From JAAZCI01 sp046462535 (GTDB lineage: Bacteria; Pseudomonadota; Gammaproteobacteria; Cardiobacteriales; Wohlfahrtiimonadaceae), in contig JBKGVF010000021.1 in the NCBI GenBank assembly GCA_046462535.1, positions 1-64,000 of the forward strand: DNA of 64,000 bases, written 5' to 3'. Shown piece by piece: positions 50,428 to 59,504 of this stretch (position 1 is the first letter of the stretch; each line of letters opens with the position of its first letter). The notes beneath the pieces were generated by a model. The model did not search any database. It saw only the letters and a program-made list of their open reading frames with translations, and had not been told where the DNA came from. Both the position numbers and the translations under genes were made by a program.

Positions 50428-51459
50428 ATGCGTATAAGGCCTGAAGATTTACCGCGTGAGTTAGAGAGAGCCCCCCATTGGGCTGGTGCCTTGATCTCTG
50501 GCGATGAGCCCTACTTAATATTGGAGCTGGGCGATCAGATACGTAATTATCTACGGCATCAAGAGTTTTATGAGCGGGAAGTTATTGAGGTTGATGGGCA
50601 CTTTAATTGGGAGGCGTTTATCACTTCAACTTTAACCCTCTCCCTCTTCTCAACACGTAAATTAGTGGAGCTTCGCTTTAAGAATCGCCCCGATCAGAAT
50701 GCACAAAAAGAGCTACTGAACTACTTTACATCCCCCATAGAAGATCTCTTTATTTTAGTAACCACCCCACGACTTGATCGTAATAATCTGCGTGCAAAGT
50801 GGGTGGGTGCCATCGATCGAAGTGGTGTAGTAATTCCGGTCTATCCCCCTGATCATCATGCATTTCCACAATGGATTGCTCAACGTGCAAGGCAGAAGGG
50901 GCTCCAACTAACCGCAGATGCTCTTGAGTTATTAGCTCAATATAATGAAGGCAATCTCTTCTCCGTTATTCAGGAGTTAGATTATCTTGCGCTCTACTTT
51001 AATGAGGGGGAGATTACTGCTACCGCGCTTGAAGGGGCGATGACACAGAGTTCTCGCTTTAAGGTCTTTGACCTTGGTGATGCCCTACTAATAGGGGATT
51101 TAGGGCGTATCTACCGTATTATTACTGGTTTGCGCCGTGAAGGGGAGCCAGAGACACTGGTTAACTGGCTCCTTCACAGTGAGATTAGTAAGTTACGGGA
51201 GATGCAGCGGAAGTTAAGCGAGGGATACTCTATGGAGGGGGTGCTCCAGAAGGTGTGGCGCAATAAACAGCCCCTCTATCGACGAGCTTTGCAACGACTC
51301 TCTCCCCACCATCTCCATCGCTGCTCAAAGATGGTGGTAGAGATTGATCGAGCGATTAAAGGGGCACTTCATGAGGAGCCTTGGAATGCCATTTTACGCA
51401 CAGCCTTCTACTTCGCTGGGCGCCCGATTCTCCCTTTAAGTGCAAAAGTAGGTGCTTAA
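50428..51459 (+). CDS. holA: DNA polymerase III subunit delta
   Basis: Clamp-loader subunit that opens the beta clamp. 343 residues, AAA+-like without a P-loop. Features: HWAGALISGDEPYLILELGDQIR (the usual YLL-GDEP region), DLFILVTTPRLDRNNLRAKWVGAID, GNLFSVIQELDYLALYF and the C-terminal collar domain with REGEPETLVNWLLHSEISKLREM. It lies upstream of scpB. In enterics holA follows lptE, which is not the case here. Confidence 0.88.
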   Translation: MRIRPEDLPRELERAPHWAGALISGDEPYLILELGDQIRNYLRHQEFYEREVIEVDGHFNWEAFITSTLTLSLFSTRKLVELRFKNRPDQNAQKELLNYFTSPIEDLFILVTTPRLDRNNLRAKWVGAIDRSGVVIPVYPPDHHAFPQWIAQRARQKGLQLTADALELLAQYNEGNLFSVIQELDYLALYFNEGEITATALEGAMTQSSRFKVFDLGDALLIGDLGRIYRIITGLRREGEPETLVNWLLHSEISKLREMQRKLSEGYSMEGVLQKVWRNKQPLYRRALQRLSPHHLHRCSKMVVEIDRAIKGALHEEPWNAILRTAFYFAGRPILPLSAKVGA

Positions 51460-51514
51460 GCGGATTCAGTGGTAAACTTACCCCCGTTTAAAGAGGGTTA
51501 GAGGAGCAGAAATA

Positions 51515-52129
51515 ATGGGTGATGATATGCGGATCGAGATACTCGATGAGCAGGAGGATCTTATAACAATTATTGAGGCGATCTTAATGGCAGCAGAAGA
51601 GCCCCTCTCACTGCGGCAACTCCATAGCCTCTTTAGTGAATCACCAGCCCCACCTACCCGGGGAGAGATTCAGCAAGCACTTACCTTACTACAACATCTC
51701 TACCGCAATCGTGGAGTAGAATTAGTGGAGGTGGCCTCAGGGTGGCGGATGCAGGTTCCTGCCCGTTTCTCTCCTTGGTTAAGTCGCCTCTATGGCAAGC
51801 CACAAGAACGTTATAGTCAGCCTCTCTTTGAGACACTAGCCCTTATTGCCTATGAACAGCCGATTACCCGGAGCGAGATTGAAGCGGTGCGGGGGGTCTC
51901 GGTTAATACGAATATTATTCGTACTTTAGAGGGGCGAGGATGGATTGAGGTTATTGGGCGTAAAGAGGTACCCGGGCGACCGATGCTCTATGGTACGACG
52001 GCCCACTTTTTAAATGATTTTAATCTCCGTTCATTAGAGGATCTTCCCCCTCTTCCCGATGAGTTTTTGCAACAGGAGGTACCCTTTCCATTAGGGGCAG
52101 AAGAGGAGAGGGATAATCGGGACGAGTAG
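51515..52129 (+). CDS. scpB: Segregation and condensation protein B
   Basis: 204-residue partner of the SMC-ScpA complex, formed of two winged-helix domains. Signatures: IIEAILMAAEEPLSLRQLHSLF, ELVEVASGWRMQVPARFSPWLSRLY, the conserved core ETLALIAYEQPITRSEIEAVRGVSVNTNIIRTLEGRGWIEVIGRKEVPGRPMLYGTT around residues 108-165. scpA, normally just upstream, is not adjacent; holA is there instead. The extreme C-terminus is acidic. Confidence 0.93.
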   Translation: MGDDMRIEILDEQEDLITIIEAILMAAEEPLSLRQLHSLFSESPAPPTRGEIQQALTLLQHLYRNRGVELVEVASGWRMQVPARFSPWLSRLYGKPQERYSQPLFETLALIAYEQPITRSEIEAVRGVSVNTNIIRTLEGRGWIEVIGRKEVPGRPMLYGTTAHFLNDFNLRSLEDLPPLPDEFLQQEVPFPLGAEEERDNRDE

Positions 52130-52184
52130 AGGAAATTGCTCTATAATAGGCCCCTTATGTGTAACATTTAAGTGATGGAATCTT

Positions 52185-53468
52185 ATGTTTAAACCCTTGT
52201 CGCTCTTTATTGGATTGCGTTATACCGCAGCTAAGCGAGAGAATAATTTCATCTCATTTATCTCATTTGTCTCAATCGGAGGTATTGCCCTAGGGGTAAT
52301 GACGATGATTGTTGTCTTATCGGTGATGAATGGGTTTCAAAAGGAGGTGGCAGAGCGCAGTATCTCAATGGCGTTCCAAAACTCGGTTCTCAGTACTGAG
52401 GGCTACTTTGAGGATTGGGAGTCACTACGCTTAGCCACTAAAGAGGCACCTAATGTTATCGGTAGTGCCCCCTTTACTCAGGGGCAGGGGCTTGTGAACC
52501 ATGATGGTGAGATGGCGCCTGTGACTGTTGTGGGGATCGATCCAGAGCATGAGGCTGAGGTCTCCCCCTTAACAGATAAGATTGAGACTGCTAATGAGGC
52601 GTTTACCCAGCTTATTCCGGGCTCTTTTGATCTTTTAAAAGATCGGGAGTTTGGGGTGATTGTGGGTGTGGATATTGCGCGTAATCTAAATCTAGATATT
52701 GGGGATACTCTCTCACTCATTACCTCTGATATTAATGTTACAGTTGCAGGGCTAGCACCACGAATGAAACGACTTAAGGTGGTGGGCATCTTTGAGATTG
52801 GGATGTATGAGTATGACTCCTCAACGATGTTAATGCATATTAATGATGCAGGACGCCTCTTTCGAATACCTCAAGGAGCAGTGGAGGGGTTGCGCTTAAA
52901 GCTTGAGGATCCTATGAAGGCGCGAGAGACTGCTGAGTATATGTACCAGCATCTAATGCGGGGGGATATTTTGATGCATACCTGGATTAATCAATTCTCC
53001 GCGCTCTTTAAGATGATTGAGATCGAAAAGCTCATTATGTTTATTATTATGAGCTTAATTGTCGCGGTAGCAGTCTTCAATGTAGTATCGATGTTGGTGA
53101 TGGTGGTAACAGAAAAGCGTTCTGAAATCGCAATTTTACGTACATTAGGAATGAGTCCTGCCAACATTATGATGATCTTTATGGTTCAAGGGATTTTCAT
53201 CGGCTTTTTTGGGGCAATCATTGGGATTACTTTAGGTCTTCTCATCGCCTTTAATGTGGATGACTTGGTGAAATGGATCGAAGAGTTTGTTGGTAAAACA
53301 CTCTTTGAGCCGAGTGTTTATCCAATTTCAGAGATACCGTCAGAAGTACTCTTTAGTGATGTTGCGATTGTAGCGGGTATCGCATTCCTTCTTGCAAGTA
53401 TTGCAACGATCTATCCTGCGTGGAAAGCAGCACGAACACAGCCAGCGGAGGCGTTACGTTATGAGTAA
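52185..53468 (+). CDS. Lipoprotein-releasing ABC transporter permease (LolC/LolE family)
   Basis: 427-residue inner-membrane subunit that extracts outer-membrane lipoproteins and passes them to LolA. LFIGLRYTAAKRENNFISFISFVSIGGIALGVMTMIVVLSVMNGFQKE at residues 7-54 is the family N-terminus, followed by a large periplasmic MacB-like domain and three C-terminal membrane segments, ending in IATIYPAWKAARTQPAEALRYE. Only one such permease gene precedes lolD, so the transporter is probably a homodimer of the LolF kind, unless a second permease is elsewhere. Its stop overlaps the lolD start by eight bases. Confidence 0.93.
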   Translation: MFKPLSLFIGLRYTAAKRENNFISFISFVSIGGIALGVMTMIVVLSVMNGFQKEVAERSISMAFQNSVLSTEGYFEDWESLRLATKEAPNVIGSAPFTQGQGLVNHDGEMAPVTVVGIDPEHEAEVSPLTDKIETANEAFTQLIPGSFDLLKDREFGVIVGVDIARNLNLDIGDTLSLITSDINVTVAGLAPRMKRLKVVGIFEIGMYEYDSSTMLMHINDAGRLFRIPQGAVEGLRLKLEDPMKARETAEYMYQHLMRGDILMHTWINQFSALFKMIEIEKLIMFIIMSLIVAVAVFNVVSMLVMVVTEKRSEIAILRTLGMSPANIMMIFMVQGIFIGFFGAIIGITLGLLIAFNVDDLVKWIEEFVGKTLFEPSVYPISEIPSEVLFSDVAIVAGIAFLLASIATIYPAWKAARTQPAEALRYE

Positions 53469-54159
53469 TCCAATCAGTAGTCGTCCAGTATTGCGGGCAG
53501 AAAATTTAACGAAATCCTTCTTCGAGCAGAAGAGTGAAGTGGTGGTGTTAAATGGAATCTCTCTTGCCATTGAACGGGGGGATAAGATTGCCATTGTTGG
53601 GGCCTCAGGCTCAGGAAAAAGTACATTAATGCATCTTCTCTCGGGTCTCGATAAGCCTACATCGGGGGATGTCTACCTCCACGATCACCACTTTAGTGCT
53701 GCTTCTGAGAAGATGCGGGGTGATTTGAGAAATCGCTACCTAGGCTTTATCTACCAGTTTCATCACCTTCTTCCAGAGTTTACTGCGCTCGATAATGTTG
53801 CGCTTCCATTGGTGATTGGTGGGGGGAGTATCGATGAGGCACGGGCGGCAGCAGAGTCACTCCTATTACGGGTGGGATTAAGTCACCGTATTACCCATAA
53901 GCCCAGTCAGCTTTCGGGGGGTGAGCGACAACGGGTTGCGATAGCACGGGCTTTAGTTACGACCCCATCTGTTGTACTAGCTGATGAGCCAACAGGGAAT
54001 CTCGATGAGGAGAATGCTCATGCGATCTTCGATCTTATGTGTGAGATTAATGATGAAGTGGGAACGGCACTGGTTGTAGTCACTCACGATAACTCGCTTG
54101 CTGCTAAGATGGATCAATGTTGGAAGATCCAAGATTATCAATTGACTCGGGAACATTAA
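53461..54159 (+). CDS. lolD: Lipoprotein-releasing system ATP-binding protein LolD
   Basis: ABC ATPase of 232 residues driving lipoprotein release. Walker A VGASGSGKST, Q-loop GFIYQFHHLLPEFTALDNVALPL (the LolD-typical segment), ABC signature LSGGERQRVAIARAL, Walker B VVLADEPTGNLD and H-loop VVVTHDNSLA. The ATG at 53461 lies inside the permease stop region, implying translational coupling. Confidence 0.95.
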   Translation: MSNPISSRPVLRAENLTKSFFEQKSEVVVLNGISLAIERGDKIAIVGASGSGKSTLMHLLSGLDKPTSGDVYLHDHHFSAASEKMRGDLRNRYLGFIYQFHHLLPEFTALDNVALPLVIGGGSIDEARAAAESLLLRVGLSHRITHKPSQLSGGERQRVAIARALVTTPSVVLADEPTGNLDEENAHAIFDLMCEINDEVGTALVVVTHDNSLAAKMDQCWKIQDYQLTREH

Positions 54160-54162
54160 GTT

Positions 54163-54798
54163 ATGATCGCAGAATTTATCGATCTTTTTCTTCACGTCGA
54201 CCAACACCTATTAGCGTTAGTAGAGAGTTATGGCCGTTGGCTCTATTTAATACTTATTCTTATTGTCTTTTGTGAAACCGGGTTAGTGGTCACTCCTTTT
54301 TTGCCAGGAGATTCACTACTCTTTGCAGCAGGCACATTGGCCGCAATGGGGTTGCTCAATATCTGGATCCTCTTCTTTACCTTGTTGGTAGCGGCTATTT
54401 TAGGTGATGCGGTAAATTATCAGATCGGTCTACGGATTGGGACAAAGCCGTTTAAACCTGATGCACGCATCTTTAAGTTGAAATATCTTGAGAAGACAGA
54501 GGGGTTTTACGCACGACATGGTGGGAAGACAATCATTATTGCGCGCTTTATCCCTATTGTACGGACATTTGCTCCCTTTGTTGCCGGTGCAGGCCGGATG
54601 GATTATCGCCGATTTACAACATTTAATATTATCGGAGCACTACTCTGGACAGGAAGTATGCTAGGGGGAGGATATCTTCTTGGTCAACTACCATGGGTGG
54701 CGAAAAACTTCTCATTAATAGTCCTATTAATTATCTTTATCTCAATCCTGCCTATTCTCTTTGAAGTAGGGAAGCATTATTGGCAGAGGAGGAAATAG
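54163..54798 (+). CDS. DedA-family membrane protein (YqjA/YghB-like)
   Basis: 211 residues, about five hydrophobic segments. It has the DedA features FCETGLVVTPFLPGDSLLFAAGTLA, LGDAVNYQIGLRIG, and the amphipathic FYARHGGKTIIIARFIPIVRTFAPFVAGAGRMDYRRF with the essential Arg residues. Related proteins contribute to membrane lipid recycling (undecaprenyl phosphate or phospholipid flipping), envelope integrity and pH tolerance. It begins three bases after lolD and may be in the same operon. Confidence 0.9.
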   Translation: MIAEFIDLFLHVDQHLLALVESYGRWLYLILILIVFCETGLVVTPFLPGDSLLFAAGTLAAMGLLNIWILFFTLLVAAILGDAVNYQIGLRIGTKPFKPDARIFKLKYLEKTEGFYARHGGKTIIIARFIPIVRTFAPFVAGAGRMDYRRFTTFNIIGALLWTGSMLGGGYLLGQLPWVAKNFSLIVLLIIFISILPILFEVGKHYWQRRK

Positions 54799-54849
54799 AG
54801 GTTGCAAGCATTGCCCTTTCAGACTAAAATTGCGGATGCAATCGTTAAT

Positions 54850-54896
54850 AGATTGCCCCTGCTGATAAAGGTATTTATCACCCTAAGAGGCAATCT
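54850..54896 (+). other. Nested hairpin in the rho upstream region
   Basis: AGATTGCC (54850-54857) pairs with GGCAATCT (54889-54896), enclosing a second stem GATAAA/TTTATC (54864-54879). No T-run follows; the sequence becomes C-rich (CTCCCCCGC). It may belong to the rho leader, where C-rich unstructured RNA would suit autoregulation, or be the end of the DedA transcript. Confidence 0.35.
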
Positions 54897-55054
54897 CCCC
54901 CGCTTATTGGTAAGCATATAGAGCAGTTGAGTATGATGTTCTACCCCTAATTTATATCTGCATTACTTGTATATAACTTTTATATACCCACCACCCGATT
55001 GATTGTGTGGCGTTTTATGCAGCATTTCTATAATAATATTAATCAAAAACATTT

Positions 55055-56311
55055 ATGAATTTAACAGACTTAAAGAGCAAGACAGCAACAGAGCTGATTG
55101 AGATCGCAGAAGAGATGAATCTTGAGGGTTCTACTCGGGCGAAGAAGCATGATTTAATTTTTTCCATCCTGCAGGCGCGTGCTAAGAGTGGTGAAGAGAT
55201 CACTGGTGATGGCGTATTGGAAGTTTTAAGTGATGGGTATGGGTTCTTAAGAGGGGTAGATAGCTCCTTTTTAGCAGGGCCTGATGATGTTTATATTAGC
55301 CCTTCACAGATTCGACGCTTCAATCTACGAACAGGTGATACGGTCTCTGGGATTATTCGTCCTCCAAAAGATAATGAGAAGTACTTCGCTTTAGTTAAGA
55401 TTGAGGAGGTCAACTATGAGCCGGTGAAGAATGCTCGCCGTAAGGTGGCATTTGAGAATCTTACCCCGATCCATCCTGAAGAGCTCTTAAAGATGGAGCT
55501 CGGTAATGGATCAAGTGAAGATATTACGGCACGCCTAATTGATATGGTAGCTCCGATTGGTAAGGGGCAAAGAAGCATGATTGTCGCTCCACCTAAAGCG
55601 GGAAAGACCATCATGATGCAGAATATCGCGCAGTCGATTGCCATCAATCATCCTGAGGCCTATCTCATGGTGCTATTAATTGATGAGCGTCCAGAAGAGG
55701 TAACTGAGATGCAGCGCTTAGTTAAGGGGGATGTGGTGGCCTCAACCTTTGATGAGCCTGCGCTTCGTCACGTACAGGTGGCTGAGATGGTGATTGAGAA
55801 GGCCCGCCGCTTAGTGGAGCATGGACGAGATGTGGTGATTCTTCTTGACTCAATGACCCGTCTTGCCCGCGCCTATAATACGGTGGTACCCTCATCAGGA
55901 AAGGTGCTTTCAGGAGGGGTTGATGCAAATGCGCTCCATCGCCCTAAGCGCTTTTTTGGTGCCGCGCGCAATATTGAGCATGGTGGTAGCTTAACCATTA
56001 TTGCTACGGCGATGGTGGATACGGGCTCTAAGATGGATGAAGTGATCTTTGAGGAGTTTAAAGGAACAGGTAACTCTGAGATTCAGCTCGATCGACGTAT
56101 TGCCGAGAAGCGAATCTTCCCTGCAATTAATATTAATCGCTCAGGAACCCGCCGCGAAGAGCTGCTTGTAGATCCTGAGGAGCTTCAGAGAATGTGGATT
56201 TTACGTAAGCTTATTCACCCAATGGATGAGACACAAGCCCTTGAGTTTGTTCTCGATCGGATGCGTGAGACGAAGACGAATGCTGAGTTTTTTGCTTCAA
56301 TGAAGAGCTAG
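55055..56311 (+). CDS. rho: Transcription termination factor Rho
   Basis: Hexameric RNA helicase, 418 residues. The N-terminal helical part begins MNLTDLKSKTATELIEIAEE. The cold-shock-like RNA-binding domain includes DGYGFLRGVDSSFLAGPDDVYIS. The ATPase has Walker A VAPPKAGKTIMMQ, Walker B VVILLDSMTRLARAYN, the Q-loop region SGKVLSGGVDANALHRPKRFFGAARN and the R-loop after it. About 250 bp of leader precede it, as usual for this autoregulated gene. Confidence 0.97.
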   Translation: MNLTDLKSKTATELIEIAEEMNLEGSTRAKKHDLIFSILQARAKSGEEITGDGVLEVLSDGYGFLRGVDSSFLAGPDDVYISPSQIRRFNLRTGDTVSGIIRPPKDNEKYFALVKIEEVNYEPVKNARRKVAFENLTPIHPEELLKMELGNGSSEDITARLIDMVAPIGKGQRSMIVAPPKAGKTIMMQNIAQSIAINHPEAYLMVLLIDERPEEVTEMQRLVKGDVVASTFDEPALRHVQVAEMVIEKARRLVEHGRDVVILLDSMTRLARAYNTVVPSSGKVLSGGVDANALHRPKRFFGAARNIEHGGSLTIIATAMVDTGSKMDEVIFEEFKGTGNSEIQLDRRIAEKRIFPAININRSGTRREELLVDPEELQRMWILRKLIHPMDETQALEFVLDRMRETKTNAEFFASMKS

Positions 56312-56362
56312 GCTTGTTTTATAGGGAGGGATTGAGTAAAATGTATCCCTTAAATTTATTTC

Positions 56363-56420
56363 CTTATCGGTCAGAGCGGTACTGTTAGCGCCCTGAAGTT
56401 GACGAACTAACACCGATAAG
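56363..56420 (+). promoter_or_regulatory. Ribosomal-leader-like stem upstream of rpmE2
   Basis: CTTATCGGT (56363-56371) pairs with ACCGATAAG (56412-56420), and GTTAG pairs with CTAAC directly stacked on the 3' strand, leaving a bulge on the 5' side. It ends about 48 bases before the L31 start. L31 genes in gammaproteobacteria are known to have leader RNAs thought to bind the protein; I cannot confirm a match to the published model. Confidence 0.5.
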
Positions 56421-56467
56421 TGGGATAGAACCGGTTTTATCAATTTTTTATATATGGATGAATGATT

Positions 56468-56707
56468 ATGTCAGACAAAGAATTAAATTATCGCCCAGTA
56501 GTATTCCAAGACGCTTCGAGCGATTTTGCAATCTTAACCCGTTCTACGGTAAAAACAACAGAGACAATTCAGTGGGAAGATGGGAATGAGTACCCACTTT
56601 ACCGCGTCGATGTTACATCAGCATCACACCCCTTCTTTACAGGTGAGCAGAACATCTTAGACTCTGAGGGTCGTGTTGATCGCTTCCGTAAAAAATACGG
56701 TCGTTAA
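56468..56707 (+). CDS. rpmE2: 50S ribosomal protein L31 type B
   Basis: 79 residues. It matches type B L31: YRPVVFQDASSDFAILTRSTVKT, then YPLYRVDVTSASHPFFTGEQN and GRVDRFRKKYGR. The zinc-binding cysteines of the type A form are absent. Zinc-independent L31 often replaces the zinc form under zinc limitation under Zur control, but I see no Zur box. I prefer MSDKELNYR as N-terminus by comparison with E. coli; an ATG two codons earlier is also possible. A structured leader and a terminator flank the gene. Confidence 0.92.
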   Translation: MSDKELNYRPVVFQDASSDFAILTRSTVKTTETIQWEDGNEYPLYRVDVTSASHPFFTGEQNILDSEGRVDRFRKKYGR

Positions 56708-56735
56708 TTGGATCAATCTGTGTGAACTATTTAGG

Positions 56736-56767
56736 AGCATCTGTTATTTAGGCAGATGCTTTTTTTT
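56736..56767 (+). terminator. Terminator of rpmE2
   Basis: AGCATCTG / CAGATGCT stem, 9-base loop, followed by seven T residues. Confidence 0.88.
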
Positions 56768-56816
56768 GCACCCGCTTTTATTGCACTATTGATAAACAGA
56801 GTAAGGAGCTATAGCG

Positions 56817-57851
56817 ATGATGAGATGGTTGATTCGAACGATTCTTTTTCGTATCGATCCTGAGCGAGCACACCGGCTAACTTTTACGTTGTTGGCAATA
56901 CTCAATAAGATTCCTGGCATGAAACGATTCTTAACGATGCTCTATCAGAGCGACTCTCCTAAGCTAAAACGGGAGCTATTTGGCTTAACATTTGCCCATC
57001 CTGTGGGGTTGGCTGCCGGTTTTGATAAAGATGCAAAAGCGTATGAGATGTTGGCGGCATTGGGATTCTCATTTATTGAGGTTGGGACCTTAACCCCAAA
57101 AGCTCAAGGGGGAAATCCTAAAAAACGGCTCTTTCGTTTAGTAGAGGATGAAGCCATCATCAACCGTATGGGATTTAATAATGAGGGTGTAGAGGCGGCT
57201 AAACTTCGCCTTATGCGTAATCGTGGAGTGCTGATTGGGGGAAATATTGGTAAGAATCGGAAGACCCCTAATTATCTTGCAGCTGAAGATTACATAATGG
57301 CATTTAATGAGCTTTTCGATTATGTTGATTATTTTGTTGTGAATGTAAGCTCTCCAAATACGCCAAATTTACGGGCACTACAGGAGCGGGCACCATTAAC
57401 GGCACTCCTCAATCGTCTTCAGGAGGAGAATCAGCGAAAACCAAAGCGAAAGCCGATTCTACTAAAGATCGCTCCCGATCTAACGAATGAGCAGCTTCAC
57501 GATATTATTGCCATTGTTAAAGAGAGCCGAATTGATGGGGCTATCGCAACGAATACTACTCTTAGCAGGGAGGGGTTACGTAGTATCAATCGGGAGGAGG
57601 CGGGGGGATTAAGTGGAAGGCCATTAGCAAAACGCTCAACCGAAGTGATTCGTTTCTTAGTTGAAGAGAGCAATCACGCTTTTCCCGTTATTGGTGTTGG
57701 GGGGATTCATTCAGCGAAGGATGCATTAGAGAAGCTTGATGCAGGGGCGTCGCTAATTCAGCTTTACAGTGGCTTTATCTATGAAGGTCCACGATTAATT
57801 CAAGAGATTAATCGAGCCATTCTTAAAGAGGAAGAGGGGCAGATTAAGTAG
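56817..57851 (+). CDS. pyrD: Dihydroorotate dehydrogenase (quinone), class 2
   Basis: Membrane-associated FMN enzyme of pyrimidine synthesis passing electrons to the quinone pool. 344 residues. An N-terminal amphipathic helix (MMRWLIRTILFRIDPERAH) is followed by HPVGLAAGFDKDAKAYEML, VGTLTPKAQGGNPKKRLFRL, NRMGFNN, FVVNVSSPNTPNLRALQ with the class 2 catalytic Ser, KIAPDLTNEQL and VIGVGGIHSAKDALEKLDAGASLIQLYSGF. AAGGAG lies 8 bases before the ATG. It is separate from pyrFE at 10.6 kb. Confidence 0.96.
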   Translation: MMRWLIRTILFRIDPERAHRLTFTLLAILNKIPGMKRFLTMLYQSDSPKLKRELFGLTFAHPVGLAAGFDKDAKAYEMLAALGFSFIEVGTLTPKAQGGNPKKRLFRLVEDEAIINRMGFNNEGVEAAKLRLMRNRGVLIGGNIGKNRKTPNYLAAEDYIMAFNELFDYVDYFVVNVSSPNTPNLRALQERAPLTALLNRLQEENQRKPKRKPILLKIAPDLTNEQLHDIIAIVKESRIDGAIATNTTLSREGLRSINREEAGGLSGRPLAKRSTEVIRFLVEESNHAFPVIGVGGIHSAKDALEKLDAGASLIQLYSGFIYEGPRLIQEINRAILKEEEGQIK

Positions 57852-58084
57852 AGGGAGTATCACATTACATTCTATAAAGCGAGCAGTTGTTGTGCAATTG
57901 TAGTGGATTGGAAGTGTGACAATTTATCAAGGATTATTACTCATAAATAACGATAAAAATTTAGCGATTATTTCCTTCTTGAGTATAATAGCGAAGCAAT
58001 TGTTGTTTATTTGTAGTAGCTCCCATAGAGTATTAACTATAATTTGAAGCACAAATAAATTAAAACTAGAGAGGAGATTAGGAG

Positions 58085-59368
58085 ATGTCTAAGTCCAGAA
58101 CCGTAACCCTTACGGATAATGAGACCAAAAAGAGTGTAGATCTACCAGTATATGAGTCGGTATTAGGGAATCCTGTTGTCGATATTGGTACCTTAAACCG
58201 TGATATGGGGATGTTTAGTTTCGATCCAGGATATGTCTCTACCGCCAGCTGTGAAAGTGCTATTACCTATCTTGATGGTGAGAAGGGGGAGTTACTCTAC
58301 CGAGGCTATCCCATTGAGCAGTTAGCAGAACACTCAAACTATCTCGATGTAACATATCTTTTATGGACAGGAGAGTTGCCAACACCTGAGCAGTCAGCTG
58401 AGTATCGCGATACCATCATGTCGCATACGTTAATCCATGAGAAGATGAAAAAGTTCCTTCAAGGGTTTCGCCACGACTCACATCCAATGGCGATGTTAAC
58501 AGGTACCGTAGCCTCAATGGCTGGTTTCTATCATGACAAGCTCGATATCTATGATCCTGAGCATCGTATGATTATTGCTCATCGCTTAATCTCTAAAGTG
58601 CCAACGATTGCTGCTTTCTCCCATAAGCATGCAAAGGGTGAACCATACCGCTACCCAAAGAATGATCACTCATACGCGGGTAACTTCCTGCAGATGATGT
58701 TCTCTAACCCCTGTGAAGAGTATGAAGTTGATCCTGTTGCAGAGCGAGCTATTGATGTTCTCTTCATGTTACATGCAGATCATGAGCAGAATGCCTCTAC
58801 CTCGACAGTACGCTTAGCGGGCTCATCAGGTGCTAACCCCTTTGCGGCAGTAGCTGCAGGGATTGGTTGTCTCTGGGGTGCTTCTCACGGTGGTGCGAAT
58901 GAGGCGGTTCTCAATATGCTCACCGAGATTGGTGATGTGAAGAATATTCCTAAATATATTGATAAAGCGAAAGATCGTAATGATCCATTCCGCTTAATGG
59001 GCTTTGGTCATCGTGTATATAAGAACTTTGATCCACGAGCGAAAATCATTAAAGGAATTGCCGATGAAGTACTGGCAAAATATGGGAATGATCCGCTTAT
59101 GGAGATTGCAAAGCGTCTTGAGGAGATTGCGCTTAAAGATGAGTACTTTATTGAGCGTAAACTCTATCCGAATGTGGATTTCTACTCAGGTATTATCTAT
59201 AAAGCATTAGGTATTCCCGTTAATATGTTTACTTCAATGTTTGCTATTGGCCGTATTAGTGGTTGGATTAGCCATTGGGCTGAGATGATCTCAGATCCTA
59301 ACATGAAGATTGGCCGTCCTCGTCAACGCTATATTGGTCCTAAGCGTCGTGAGATGCCCAATCTATAA
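58085..59368 (+). CDS. gltA: Citrate synthase (type II)
   Basis: First TCA-cycle enzyme, 427 residues, hexameric NADH-sensitive type of Gram-negatives. Features: FDPGYVSTASCESAITYLDGEKGELLYRGYPIEQLAE at residues 46-82, catalytic His in MLHADHEQNASTSTVRLAGSSGANPF, GASHGGANEAVLNML, GFGHRVYKNFDPRAKI, and the catalytic Asp region VDFYSGIIYKALGIP. GAGGAG precedes the ATG. Several TATAAT-like -10 sequences lie in the 230-bp upstream gap, but I cannot pick one with a good -35. Confidence 0.96.
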   Translation: MSKSRTVTLTDNETKKSVDLPVYESVLGNPVVDIGTLNRDMGMFSFDPGYVSTASCESAITYLDGEKGELLYRGYPIEQLAEHSNYLDVTYLLWTGELPTPEQSAEYRDTIMSHTLIHEKMKKFLQGFRHDSHPMAMLTGTVASMAGFYHDKLDIYDPEHRMIIAHRLISKVPTIAAFSHKHAKGEPYRYPKNDHSYAGNFLQMMFSNPCEEYEVDPVAERAIDVLFMLHADHEQNASTSTVRLAGSSGANPFAAVAAGIGCLWGASHGGANEAVLNMLTEIGDVKNIPKYIDKAKDRNDPFRLMGFGHRVYKNFDPRAKIIKGIADEVLAKYGNDPLMEIAKRLEEIALKDEYFIERKLYPNVDFYSGIIYKALGIPVNMFTSMFAIGRISGWISHWAEMISDPNMKIGRPRQRYIGPKRREMPNL

Positions 59369-59442
59369 TTCAGAAATAGCATTATCGGAGCGATCATTTA
59401 ATTAAGATGAATAATCGACTGATCAATTTAATTTAACTAATG

Positions 59443-59480
59443 GTGGCGTGGGAGGGTTCTTCTACGCCACTTTTTCTTTT
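59443..59480 (+). terminator. Terminator between gltA and eno
   Basis: GTGGCGT (59443-59449) pairs with ACGCCAC (59464-59470) around a 14-base loop, followed by TTTTTCTTTTTT. It ends 25 bp before the eno start. Confidence 0.82.
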
Positions 59481-59504
59481 TTACTCTTTAAGGAGATAGA
59501 TATT

